NCBI GenBank assembly: GCA_027922465.2
Contig: BQMF02000059.1
Span: 1-64,000 of the forward strand
From: Turritopsis dohrnii
Lineage: Eukaryota > Cnidaria > Hydrozoa > Anthoathecata > Oceaniidae
Length of the DNA stretch: 64,000 bases
Reading direction: 5' to 3'
Shown here: positions 31,828-52,915 of the stretch, piece by piece
Position numbering within the stretch: the stretch's first letter is position 1
Layout of the letters: the number at the start of each line of letters is the position of its first letter
Position numbers and translations under genes: made by a program
Notes under the pieces: generated by a model
The model's database searches: none
Seen by the model: only the letters and a program-made list of their open reading frames with translations
What the model was told of the DNA's origin: nothing

Positions 31828-34800
31828 TTATAAAAAATCAAATCGCTGCGAATCTATTTCCGTGAAATCGAGGTTCGATGGGGGTCTGGGTACGAGTTCT
31901 TCGACGTCCGTAGAGGAGCCTGAAGAATTGTGATGATCAAGACGATCCACAAGAAAGTTTATTTCCTCGCTCACGGAAGATAATCTGCTCCCCTCACAAA
32001 AAGTGAATTCATTCTCTGTGACGTCATCAAACAACGAAGGAGAGTGATCAATCTCCCTCGTGGTTGCATCATTTTCTTCGACTGAACTGGCCCTTGATAA
32101 GTCATCAATAGGGATGGACTTCCCTTCACCTACACAGTGCGGAATGGACTTAAGTTTTTCTTTTTGTAAAGATAGTCGCCGGCGACTCTTCTCTTTAACC
32201 CGAATCCGATCCATCCGACTAGGCGTGGTAGAAACGCCCTCATTGGTGATGGCGGTACTGTTCAAAACCGATTGATTACCTCTCCATCGTGGTGACAACA
32301 TAACTTCGGGCGAAAACGTTTGTTCGCCACCGCTAAAACAGTCTTTCCCTGCTATCAACGATGGAGATTCTTCGATTCTTTTACCACTGGAACTTTCGTC
32401 TTCTTCGATCAAGCCATCTCTACTAGAAACGTTTCCTTTCTTCTTCGAAAAAAAGGAGCTGATATCTTTTGTCTTGATTTTCCGGGTATCTTTCGAGTTC
32501 TTGCTGGTCCTCGCTTTCTTCCGAGTACCACCTTTGTGTGTAGAAGCATTCGAATCGGATTTCTGGGAAGCAGATAAACCTGCTTCTGACGTCATCACTT
32601 TCGTTGGGGCCTCCTTCCACGTGCTTTCATTATTCTTGCTCTCGTTTATCTCCTTTATTTCGAACACATACTCTTCAGCATCTCCGTGAAATATTGCTTC
32701 GTTTTCATCAGAATCCGAACATTCGATTTTTATTGGCTTCTTTTTATATCCTTGCCTCGATTTTACTTCATTAATCAGATCGTCATACTGACGACTGTAC
32801 TTCACAGCTGAAATCAATAAAACGCGCCTTATGGCGTATACTTCAATTTTTCCTGATTGAAAAAGTGCCATGTTTGCTTAACAACACCATATTATATGAA
32901 GAGAGGATTACGTCATCAAACAAAATCGAATGATCTACACAATCTCGCGTACCATGAGCCTTAGCAAAATCTTCTTTATCTTTGTCAGTGTGGTGATGGT
33001 CGTGCGTGTGTACCTAACACAAACACAGAAAATTCTCAAAACGTCCGCGTGAAACTAAGAGCGACACCACAAGCATATTCTACATACCACATGAGTAGGT
33101 TTATAACTAGCCAATACTCTTTCATTCTCTTCAACTTTCTTTACCACAGAATTAGCTGTAAAAAAGACACACATACAGATAATTAGTCGATTTAAATTTC
33201 AACGTCCCTTCACCAATCATTTGTTGAATTCAATGCATCCGTAACTCGAACTTTCCAAGTCGATCCTTTTAACGGTCCCCTCGATGGTCGAATTATAGAG
33301 AGAATAAGATCAATTCTTGTCTTGTTTTACACATTCTTCTTTTGTATTTTATAATAAGTTACCCGTAAAATTCCGGGTATAGGCTCTAGGCTCATTTTGT
33401 CTTTTGTGGTGGGCTTAAAAGCGGGATGGAGTTTTTGTTAGAAGCGAAATGTCCTTGAACCAAGTAATAAACACAGACCCAGCTCAATAAAAGTGATTAT
33501 TAACAAAAGGAGAAACGATTGAACACGTTCCAGAGACTTATACCAAAATACTTGAAACGATATTGGCATTGGCAGGTGAAGTTACTGCATCGTTAAGAGG
33601 TGGCCCTGGATTTTGCATTATAATCAGGGAGGTCCTATTCTCAGGTGGGCCTTATCCAGGATTTTACGGTACACATTAGCCAATGGTATTTTCTTTGAAT
33701 GAACGTTTACCTACTTTCCTATGTTATGAAACGAGTTTCACTTCGGGGTCAGCATGTAAACACAAAGCTTTTCTTCAGATACTGAACTTTGGGTGAAACT
33801 CTCTAATATATAGTCTTACTTAAAAAAATAGATGAGAGGTACTTGCATATCAATTGTACTTACGGCTGAGAGGTGTTGTAGAGTCACACTGACTGTTGTA
33901 CACCAACACATATTCTTTAAGGCGACGTATTAATGCCTTCGAATATAAAAATACCAAAGCACAACATTAATGCAAAACTTTTTGCGTTTTTGTTTTTTTA
34001 CAGAGCCTTATGTACTGCTTATATACATAGCAATCACCATTTTATCTCCATTCCTTTGAAGACCAAACGACTTTGCTTTGGCGCGCAGCTGCTTGTCAGT
34101 CATTGCATCAAAACAAAACTTTGGTAATGGTTTCATGGTATTTGATGTCGATTGGTCTCTAGAACAACATAACAAACATCCTGTAATAAAGGTGAATTCA
34201 TAAGCTTTGTTGAAATACTTTTTATCTGTATCTTACATGAAATCATTGGCAGCGTGCTTTTCAGTTGTCTCGATGTATGTTGCACTAAATGTAGACAAAA
34301 CTTCAATTAAACATTATGCTATGCAAAAAGCTAATAAATTAAGACATATATTTATACTTTATAAAGAAACAGAAAAACACTTTGAACACTGTATCTTGTT
34401 CATACCATTTGTATTCCCTTAAAATTGGTATACCATATTATAGCCTCCACCCTCTAATAGAAAAACTATATGACGCCCGATGACGCCCCTAATGTGCTCA
34501 AGACATCTATAAGAATAAACCTTCAGATTGATTTATTAAAAGCAGAAAACCATGGTTACATCATCAATGACTATGATGAGCATGAAAATGAGCAAATAAA
34601 CAAACAGTAAACTTTAGAGAAACTTATTTTCTGTGTGACCATGCTCCCTTTTTTTGTTCTAAAACAAACTACAGTTCAAACAAAAGCAAATTACATATTG
34701 TGCTGAAGTGAACATAACATAAATCAAACTAAACAATAAGAACAAACAAAAAGGATTCTTCACACATAACCCCGGTTGAACATACCTAGATTCATTCGAA

Positions 34801-36809
34801 TTTACTTCTACTTCATTCCATTTTGGTTTCTTGTGATTTAAATTAAGTGTGCTTGGAGGATTTTTTCTTTTGAAACTAAACAGTCGAAAAAAAAGGATCA
34901 TAAATTAATTTACAAGGAGGGAACTTCCACATGGTAGATAATGCACAACACAACCATCTCAGCATTATGGAAATGCACCTAATTAGTTTGCAGTGTCATT
35001 ATACGGACAAGTGACCTATGTAGTATTCGCCACCACAGCAAAACGTTTGCATCTGACTGAGTAATCCCACAGTTACAAGGGTTAATGGATTCACTCAACT
35101 TGGTTGAGATTGGTATCCAAGTGGTCCTTTAATAGATCAGTTGAAGCAGACCTTCAACTTTTTTAAAATCTTCCACAGCTAGGGAAACATTAATATTACA
35201 GTTTAGCAACATGGAAAGAGCTTTAATTTTAATCTCCTTCATGTGTATTAACTGACTTTTACAACACAAGCTCACCTTGCTGTGGCAGTTTGTTCTTGTT
35301 TTGATAAGCACATATCCGAGTGAGAGTTGATATTTTGAGGAGGCATTGATGCTGAGCATATTGGACATAGAACTAAAGAAGCAAAGAACAAGAATGTGGT
35401 AATACTATCATCAACTTTGTATATCAGAAGTTCTTTATGCTTGTTCTTGACTGATAATAAACAAGAAGTCATACCTGTTTCAGAAAACTTTTCCTTATGT
35501 TGTTTGCTAGTATTCAGACTTGATTCTTGTGGCTTTTGAGTTCCTAACTTTTTTTTGTTTTTTGGAGCGCGAAACTTTTGAGATACTTCAAAAACACTTT
35601 CTTGAGAATCAACCTATCATATAATAAGACTATAAGATTTCTCTTTTTGCTGATTAAGTATTCATCAAATTAAACAGTAGTACAAAAGATGCACACACTT
35701 GAAATGTGATTTCCGACCAAGCATTAATGCTGTTTAATATACTAGTTTTTCATAGGTGGTTTGTTTGAGTAACCATGCAAAGAGTTAATGGGTCTTCTGG
35801 CTAAATTAAATCATAAGATCCTTTACCTGCTCAACATCTGGTTGTGAGGGATTATTTCCCGTTGAAGCTCCGTCTAATGTAATTTCTCCTGTTACTGCTT
35901 TCAGTAACTTCAGTCTATAAAAAGTTGAAATTGGAAAACTATAAAAAAAAATTGAATAGTTGTAGATTGCCAGGAATGAATGGTTGCAAAACATACCTCA
36001 CGCTCTTGAAATTATGAACTAACAAATCCAAAACACGGTTTGGTTTCAGGTCAATATCATGAAGAGGCTGAAGAAAAAACACACTACATTGCAATAATTC
36101 TGTTTGGAACTTTATGATAAGATAATTCATCCAACAAACATAATGTTGTGATTTTAATGACCATAACAAAAGTGCTTCAGTAGTGACAGAATAATTCAGT
36201 TTTACATTATCAGCTGAGTTAAAAAGATGCTATAGTAATAAGAAAATTGTCTTACTTTACTACAAGTGGGACAACATTTCTTTTGTGCAACATGCTTTCG
36301 AACGCATAAGGAACAATCTATAAAGAATATAAGGCTTAATAAAATTCTCCAGAATCAGATGATACTGATAAAGGCTAGCTGAGAAAAAATTGGAGAATTG
36401 CTTACAATTATGAGAGCAATTAGGTACAACAACTGCAGTATCAAAATATTCAAAGCATATGGAACATCGCAATAAATTGTCGATATTCTAAAAGAGAAAG
36501 TTTTAGGCCCAATGAAAATGTAGTTCAAAAAAAGTTTTCATAAATTCCTCTTTTTCAAGGAGATAAAGAAAAGGTGCTCATTATAGCAATACAATGTTCT
36601 GTTTCATAATAAACATAATCTGGTATAAATGTTTGATAGCCATATAAGTATAGCTATAAGTAGTAATAATAAGGTAAATAATTATGTCCTAAAGCTGTTG
36701 AACAAACAGATAATCAACACATTGTAAAGGAAAAACCTAAAACAGAATATACCTGCAATTCTTTAAATGATTTAGGCCAATCATTAGGATCCTCATCAAG
36801 CGGAGTCAT
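31828..36809 (-). CDS. RAD18: E3 ubiquitin-protein ligase RAD18, 662 aa
   Basis: RAD18 with RAD6 monoubiquitinates PCNA at stalled forks to start translesion synthesis. Thirteen exons splice in phase: 36753-36809, 36406-36487, 36256-36317, 35997-36067, 35827-35914, 35475-35613, 35276-35372, 34786-34875, 34038-34158, 33864-33936, 33088-33155, 32953-33013, 31828-32807. Domains: RING (C27, C30, C43, H45, C48, C51, C62, C65; CSICFEYFDTAVVVPNCSHN block), UBZ4 zinc finger (C169, C172, H184, C188), SAP (about 241-283, with LRAKAKSFGLQRNGDK), then a RAD6-binding-like helix ending SRQYDDLINEVKSRQGYKK. The last exon encodes a tail of about 300 residues, disordered and S/K/E-rich, making the protein longer than human (495). 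The tail holds a PIP-box-like TKDISSFF at about 449-456. Confidence 0.96.
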
Positions 36810-38736
36810 TGAAAATTCATTATAAACAAATCAGCCACATGATATAATATTGAAGAGCTGAATCTGGAAATATCAACCAGAGCTAAGATTATAATAATAT
36901 TGCTAAAAAAAATAAATTATTCACTTATTGTTAGAAATCGATTATTATTAAGTTAACTCTTTACCTTTTAGTTTTGATCACATTCTACCATAAAGCGAGG
37001 TGACTTCGATCAGTAAAAATAAACTGTTAAAATTCTGAAACTTAAGTGTGTTTTTCACTTTTTAAGATTTTCATTTAGATTCCTATTGTAAAATATCGAA
37101 TCGTCTTCAAGAGAAACGATCAATTTCTTCAATCAATTTCTTCCGAAACTAACGACGAAAAACATCAAAATTTCACCGTTCACATGAGTCATCGTTCTAC
37201 GTCATATTCAAGAGTCTAGCCTGGACATTTTTGGTTCATACATGAAGTATAGAGGCTGAATGTAAAAAAATTATAATATGCCTAAAAAAACTTATGTTCT
37301 TCACTATTGTTTCTGTTATTCTTTTCCTCTTTCCTTTATCGATAATATCGTGTTTTTAAAAACACGAAAAAACCGAATGTTTAATATCAGCACTTAATTA
37401 CATGTTTACAAGGACTTCGTGAAAAGTCGCTGTCTCTCATGAGAGGTTTAATGACTTATCCGAAGAAATTTTCATAAGCGTGGTTTTTCCCCATGATGAT
37501 AGATCTCAAAAACTTTGTTTCAGATTCAATTAAATTTCAATGTTAATTTCGTTTTGTAAATATTTTTTGTTTTACTAATATTCGCTGACCTTTTACGGTG
37601 AAACATTTATTGTTAATATTGTAATAATAGCGCTTTAAAATCATTGCCAAATATAATTATAAGTAATTTGGCTCTCCTCATAAGCTGATCAAAGTCACAC
37701 TATAATCTATATTTGTCGTTTTGTTAGAAAGATCAAGTTATTTCTCTGGAATTACAAGATTAGGTATTGTGAAATTTTGCACTGAAATAGAAAACATACA
37801 TAAGGTAATGATTCCAAAGTTTCAGGAGTAATGGTTAAGTATTTCGGAAGTTATTTTTAAAATAGTGGCATAATTGGTGTTTCGGAAAGCAAGTTGAAGA
37901 AATGGAAATCAGAGGTGAAAAAATGATGCCAATAATCGCCACATTACATTTGATTATTAACATTTTAAACAAAAAATTAATTATTTATAACTTTTTTTCT
38001 TATTCTTCTTTTTCATTCTCTTCATTGTCCCAGTGCAATTTTAAATAATGTTTTTCATTGGCTACTTTTGTGACATGTTTTTGCAACGGAAGAAGAATTG
38101 AAAAGTTTTTAAGTATCTTCACAAAATGTTTATCACATAATCTGATCCTTTAACAGGTGTATTAAGCAAAAAGAAATAAAAAAGATATCTCTAACTCATT
38201 GAATTTTATTAATTGAATTAAAACAATATCTTTCGAAAATTTTTTTCTTTCTCCCCCGGTATCAAAAAAAATTGCGTTGCGTAACCAAAGAGAAGAGAAA
38301 AACAAACATTGGGATGCTTTTTATTTGAATCAAAAAATATGGAACCCAATGTGTAATTGACGAGAGCGATTAATTGATCGCCAACATCTTTTTACGAGCT
38401 CCCTACCAAGCGCGAGAGCGATCGATCGCGTCTTAATGAAAAGCCTGAAGGTGGCATCACCCCATTTCACGGTATATAGTGCAAAAACGTTTGTGTTATC
38501 TAGCATGCATAAAACAAACCTACCAGGACAAGCAGAAATACTTACATAAATTTTTTATCTCTATACATGTCAATAAAATTTACTTATATAATACTTACAT
38601 GTTCGTTATGTTTTATGATGAAACAAGTAAGAAAGTTTTCACACCTTTTTAACAGATACCAATTGAAATTTCGATGCAATTAAAATTTTCAATACGGTTG
38701 ATACATGTAAACAGCAATAAGAAAACTTTTCTAAGT
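36810..38736. other. Region upstream of RAD18, no gene recognised
   Basis: 1.9 kb of AT-rich sequence between the RAD18 start and the LTR element. It should hold the RAD18 promoter. A purine-pyrimidine-balanced stretch at 38390-38460 (GCGAGAGCGATCGATCGCG) stands out as GC-rich, but I cannot assign it. Confidence 0.5.
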
Positions 38737-38741
38737 AGGTA

Positions 38742-38858
38742 TGAAGGGATGTCGTCCCATTTGTTATAGTATATTATATTCTTTCCTTTCTCATTTAGAT
38801 TATGTTCATTGTAAAACATATTTAGTAACTAAATATACATGCAAGGAGGTTCCCTTCA
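38742..38858 (+). repeat. 5' LTR (117 bp)
   Basis: Direct repeat of 43391-43508, identical but for one missing A/T base. It is bounded by an 8-bp inverted pair TGAAGGGA...TCCCTTCA. Very short for an LTR. Confidence 0.93.
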
Positions 38859-38925
38859 TGAACATAATCTTTTACTAAACAGTTGATCTAATCATTGGAG
38901 TGAGATTTCGTTTTGGACTGAAATC

Positions 38926-40212
38926 ATGACAATTTTGGAGTGCTCGATCGAAACGTGCGAATATGCAACCCCTGATATCGACATGGCTGGTGCCGTCGCC
39001 ATCCTTAATATACACGGAAGCATCCACCAGAACGCTCCCCAAGGACAGATGGTGCCCACTGTCAGAGTCCCGAGATTGGAACACCCCAAGATCAAAATGA
39101 ATGCTACTTCTGAGGAATGGAACGCCTTCAGTCGCAGGTGGGATACCTATCGGATCGGCTCAGGCATCACTGACACATCTGCCGCAGCCCAGCTCTTAGA
39201 ATGCACTACAGAGGAGCTTGGCAACATTACGTTACGTGCATATCCGACCTTCACCACCTCAACACGTGAAGAGGCCACACGCATCCTGAAGTCCCTTGCA
39301 GTTGTACCTGTTGCGCTAGGTGTTATTCGTGCAGAACTTAGCTCCATGATTCAGGGAGCTGACGAACAATTCAGGACATTTGCTGCCCGCGTCCAAGGGA
39401 AGGCAGAAACCTGTGAGTTCAAAACTACATTTAGAACCCAATGTACAGGCTGTGCTACTGTTTTAAATGGGGAAACATACTATACTGACGAACGCATAAG
39501 GGATGTTCTACTGAATGGGGTTGCTGATATAGACATTCGTAGAGAGGCACTCAGCTCTCAGAACATTCACGACAAACCGATTAATGAAATTATTGCTTTT
39601 GTTGAGACTCGTGAGATAGCTCGAAACGCAAGTCCTTCAATCGGTGTTTCGAGTGTATCTCAGTATCGTCGCTCCCGTGGGAAGCCTGCGACAAGATCAT
39701 CCTCTCCTTCTGCAGTCGACAAAGCAAAGACCACCCCATGCCCCGATTGCAGATCAGTTTTCCACCTTTACACGCGAAAATCCAGGGGTTGGAACAAAAA
39801 GCCACATGAGAGATGCGCCACCTGCTGGAGACGTCGTAATGAGAAGAAGTCCGATCAAGCTGAGAACAACACCATCTCCACTGCTGGGGACTCCGATCCA
39901 TTTGGTCAAATCTGTGCTATGTCTCAACCCAAGATTCAGCCTTCACGTCCTAATGTGCAACATCAACAGAAGGGTCCGTCGCGCAAGAGTCAACCCAATC
40001 ATATCACTTTGAACCACCATATCTTTTCCAAAGGTGAATGGCGGAAAGCTCGTTTGAGGAACCATCCAAGCACACGCCTCAAAATTACCAATGACTCACG
40101 TCCGTCATACCCTGTTACTGTCTACGCCTTAGCAGACTCAGGTGCCCAGTCAGATGGTCACTGGACGAGTTCCTTCATGCAGGGTTCACTATTGATACGT
40201 TACATCCAGTGA
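38926..40212 (+). pseudogene. gag / protease part of the LTR retrotransposon
   Basis: 428-codon frame starting 67 bp after the LTR. The first 240 residues are gag-like. There follows a conserved Cys-rich block (CPDC near 39740 and CATCW near 39815, spacing unlike a CCHC zinc knuckle), then an aspartic protease start with DSGAQ at about 40135. Just after this the frame shifts (near 40155), and it shifts back before 40260, so the protease is broken while the flanking frames are the same. It acts with the pol frame below. Confidence 0.85.
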
Positions 40213-40224
40213 AATTGACGTTGA

Positions 40225-42120
40225 ATGCTGCAAACAAGTCCTCGATACATAATTGACGGTGCATTCTTTGGAACGATTTCAGGTAAAACACAGAGTGGCT
40301 CTATACTCTCAACAAAATCTATGATTTATATTAGCAGAGATGTTCGCGGTTTCTACCTCTCGTATGACACCATGTTGAATCTGGACATGTTACCTAAGTC
40401 CTTCCCTGCCCCAGGATGTGCCGGCATCATCACACCTAAGGATGTAGATGGTTTGCTCCAAAGTATGAGCACTCACCCGATGCCGGAGGCCGGACGTTGT
40501 GATTGTCCAAAGCGTGGACCTGTTCCTACCAGACCCACAGAACTCCCGTTTGAGTGCAGTCCAGAAAACAACGGGAGAATGAAAGAATGGCTACTCAAGT
40601 ATTTTGAGAACTCCACCTTCAACACTTGCCCGCACACACCCTTACCGGTCATGGAAGGACCACCCTTGGAGATCCATCTGAAGGAGGATGCGAAACCGTT
40701 CGCCCATACCAAAGCCGCCAAGATACCCCTTCACTGGCAGCAGCAGGTGTACGAGGATCTGATGCGTGATATCGATCTCGGGGTCATTGAACGCGTACCT
40801 GAGAATGAGGGAGTCACATGGTGTCATAGAATGGTTGTCTCCAGAAAGCATGATGGATCGCCAAGACGTACAGTTGATGCATCCAGAATGAACAAATATT
40901 GCCGTCGTGATGCGTATGCAACTGAGTCCCCCATCCACGTTGTCCGTCGAGTACCTTCCGGGACCTGGAAGTCTGTTGTCGACGCATGGAACGTGTACCA
41001 TAGCATTCCTTTACGAGAATCAGATAAACATTTGACTACTTTCATAACACCGTTTGGGCTCTTTCGATACACAAGAGCGTTGCAAGGTTTCAAAGGATCT
41101 GGTTACGGCTATAACAGAAGGCTCGACTCAACACTGTCAACTTTCACACGAAAAGAACGGGTTGTTGATGATATGCTTCACTATGACACTGACCTTGAAC
41201 AGCACTGGTGGAGAACGATAGACTTACTAATTAAACTTGGGTCATCAGGGACTGTGTTGAACCCCAAAAAATTCCAATTTGCACAGAAACAACAGTTTGC
41301 TGGATTCCTTGTTTCTGAGAACACTATTGAACCTCTTCCCAAATACTTGGACGCTATCAGAGACTTTCCGAGACCTCAATCAACAACAGATATCAGAAGC
41401 TGGTTCGGACTCATAAACCAAGTTGCCAACTACGCTCAGCTTCGCGATCACCTTGAGATATTTCGTCTGTATCTTTCCCCTAGACACCCGTTTCAGTGGG
41501 ATGACGAGCTCGACAAAGCGTTTGAGGAATCCAAATCCGCAATCATCAACGCCATCCGTAGGGGTGTGGAAATCTTCGATCTGCAGAAACCAACATGTCT
41601 TCGCCCGGATTGGTCATGCAAAGGCATCGGATATTTCCTCCTTCAACAACATTGCAACTGCCAAACAACAATGCCAGATTGCTGCCCTGGAGGCTGGAGG
41701 ATCACTTTGGCAGGATCGTGTTTCCTTCAGGATGCTGAAAAACGATATGCACCGATTGAGGGGGAGGCTCTGGCAGTGGCTTGGGGGCTTGAACAAACAC
41801 GTTATTTCACACTAGGTTGCAACGATCTTCTAGTCGTGACCGATCATAAACCCCTGACCAAGCTCCTCGGTGATCGTATGCTGGATGAGATCCGTAACAC
41901 ACGTCTTTTCAGACTAAAGCAGAGGACTCTCCCATGGTATTTTCGAATATCTCACATGCCTGGACGTTTCAACAGTGCATCTGATGCAGCATCTCGTCAC
42001 CCGTCATCGTCTAATACGGTTGACTTCCTCGAAGAATCAGACATCATAGAATCTGCACTTTTATGGCTTCAATCCAACGATTGTCATCTTCCGATTTCTC
42101 TCTATCCTGGGAGCAGCTAG
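40225..42120 (+). pseudogene. pol: reverse transcriptase and RNase H of the LTR retrotransposon
   Basis: 631-codon frame. The RT region has IDLGVIERV, SPRRTVDASRMN and the catalytic VDDM (about 41165-41180, where most gypsy RTs have YxDD or FxDD; the fourth residue is M). The RNase H region has EGEALAVAWGLEQT and VTDHKPL, and ends in DAASRHP as is typical. It lies in the same frame as gag upstream. The stop at 42118 overlaps the start of the integrase frame, so one more frame change separates RNase H from integrase. Confidence 0.88.
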
Positions 42121-43360
42121 CAAACGCAACACAGTCAGAAATGGGTCTACTACTACAATGTGTCAGATCGGGCTTTTCTCAGGACTACTCGAACGATTCC
42201 TCAGTGCAACCTTACTGGCAATACCGTGAAGCCTTGTATGAACTTGATGGTGTGATTCTCTACAATGATCGGGTCGTAGTCCCACCAAGTATGCATCAAC
42301 ACGTCCTCCAAGTTTTGCATTCAGCACACCAGGGCACGTCGTCCATGGAAGCCAGAGCTAGAGAGATTATCTTCTGGCCGGGTTATACTAATGCAATCAC
42401 GGACATTCGTAACTCTTGTACTGATTGCATTAATAACACCCCATCACAATCACAGATGCCACCCGCACCACCACAGATCCCATCGACACCATTCGAATCA
42501 ACTGTAGCTGATTTCTTCGACCTAGACGGACAGCACTACCTTGTCGTGGCTGATCGTCTATCTGGATGGCCGGATGTCTTCAAATGCAAGCCAGGATCTC
42601 CACAATCAGGATTGAAAGGTTTAGTATCCTGCCTCATCAATTCCTTCACATGTTATGGTGTTCCGGTCGAGTTATCCAGTGATGGCGGACCCGAGTTCGT
42701 AGCAACCAACACCGAGTCTTTCCTCAAGCGCTGGGGTGTATCACATCGGGTATCTTCTGCCCATCATGCCCAATCTAACGGGCGTGCAGAAGTGGCCGTC
42801 AAGACCGTGAAGTGACTGCTGCGATCCAACACAGGGCCGTCTGGTTCCCTGGATACAGAGAAGTTCCTCACTGCAATGCTTCAGCTTCATAACACTCCAG
42901 ATCCGGAATGCAGTCTGTCCCCCGCGCAGGTGTTGTATGGAAGACCACTTCGTGACAAGCTTGCATTTGTGAACCGTCTGGAGAAATACACTAATCCACA
43001 CGTCCGCCCTGTATGGAGAGAAGCTTGGCAAGAAAAAGAGGCTGCACTTCGAACACGCTTCCATCGCACATCAGATCTGTTGCATCACCTCCACCGTCTA
43101 CCACCAATATCACCTCGCCAATTGGGCATCATCAACCACCTCCTGCTTGTTGGGGTGCCCAAGAAGCTAACATGCCTACTGCTGCACCAAATGTAGGAGA
43201 GCCAATTGATGAGACATTTATAATGTAACAAAGGACTTTCATCTACTCAACGATGTGAATTCCAATGTCGTTCCATTAATGACTGGATCACGTCCTCCTC
43301 GTATGAGACGTGCAAAGAAACATTACGAACCTGAGACTGGAAAATGGGTCTCCCTTTAGT
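42063..43360 (+). pseudogene. integrase part of the LTR retrotransposon
   Basis: The zinc-binding H...H...C..C part is visible (HVLQVLHSAHQG, then CTDCINN), followed by the DDE core (VADFFDL, LSSDGGPEF, then NGRAEVAVK). A TGA at 42813-42815 interrupts a normally open stretch. The frame reopens to about 43060, shifts, and the usual last segment (RPPRMRRAKKHYEPETGKW) appears at about 43290-43358, 30 bp before the polypurine tract. Confidence 0.85.
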
Positions 43361-43390
43361 TATCGTTCATACTATGAACTTAGGGGGGGA

Positions 43391-43508
43391 TGAAGGGATG
43401 TCGTCCCATTTGTTATAGTATATTATATTCTTTCCTTTCTCATTTAGATTATGTTCATTGTAAAACATATATTAGTAACTAAATATACATGCAAGGAGGT
43501 TCCCTTCA
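43391..43508 (+). repeat. 3' LTR (118 bp)
   Basis: Direct repeat of the 5' LTR with one base inserted (CATATATTAG against CATATTTAG). It is preceded by the polypurine tract and followed by the AGGTA target duplication. Confidence 0.93.
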
Positions 43509-43513
43509 AGGTA

Positions 43514-44056
43514 TGCTTGTTCGGTGCTATTTCCTTTTCGCATCCCACTCCGTCCAGGATGTTAGGGTCACGGTTAGGGTTAGGGTTAGGATTGGATTAT
43601 TTTTTATCTCCGTGATGAAGAGCCAACTAGTAAAAAATGTGGCAGATACATTTAGGGTGGGGGTGCAAAAAGGAAATACTAAAAAATCTCAATGTAGCTA
43701 ATTGAGTTGCAACCACAAATATTTTTATCATTTACTACATTGGCTCACTCCCTCCCCACAAAAAATCAACCATACATAATTGGTTAATTTCAATCTCAAT
43801 ACATCATAATTATGGACCATATGATGTGAAACACAAATACATTATTCAATCAAATGGCAGCTAGTTGTTCAAATTTTTACTGTAATTTCACTTTCTCCAA
43901 CCGCTTCATCGAACACAGTTGTCACCAGGATCCATGCAGTTTCATTGCACCAACTTCTCACACATATTCCGATAGTGGTGCATTAGCCAGTTGTCAAAGT
44001 TCTCGGAATTTTAGCACAACAAACCAACACACACCAAGCGAATTCAGAGAGAGAGC
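43514..44056. other. Region upstream of PFKFB, with a TTAGGG run
   Basis: Contains GGTTAGGGTTAGGGTTAGG at 43572-43590, an interstitial telomere-type motif of about three units, preceded by GTTAGGGTCAC. The rest is AT-rich 5' flank and probably the PFKFB 5' UTR and promoter. An open frame at 43854-44069 overlaps the first coding exon in another frame and is not supported. Confidence 0.55.

Positions 44057-52915
<8,859 letters not shown>

Larger units (their letters stand above)
38737..43513 (+). mobile_element. Ty3/gypsy-like LTR retrotransposon, full length with 5-bp TSD
   Basis: Target duplication AGGTA is at 38737-38741 and 43509-43513. LTRs are 38742-38858 (117 bp) and 43391-43508 (118 bp), differing by one base in an AT run. 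Both start TGAAGGGA and end TCCCTTCA. Internal order is gag with a Cys-rich segment, aspartic protease, RT, RNase H, integrase, then a polypurine tract (GGGGGGGA, about 43383-43390) abutting the 3' LTR. This domain order (integrase last) is that of Ty3/gypsy. The leader after the 5' LTR (TGAACATAATC) lacks the usual TGG of a primer-binding site. Coding frames carry frameshifts and a stop, so this copy is not autonomous. Confidence 0.92.

Noticed and set aside
32060..32689. Several plus-strand ORFs of 65-85 codons
   Set aside because: Antisense shadows of the RAD18 last exon.
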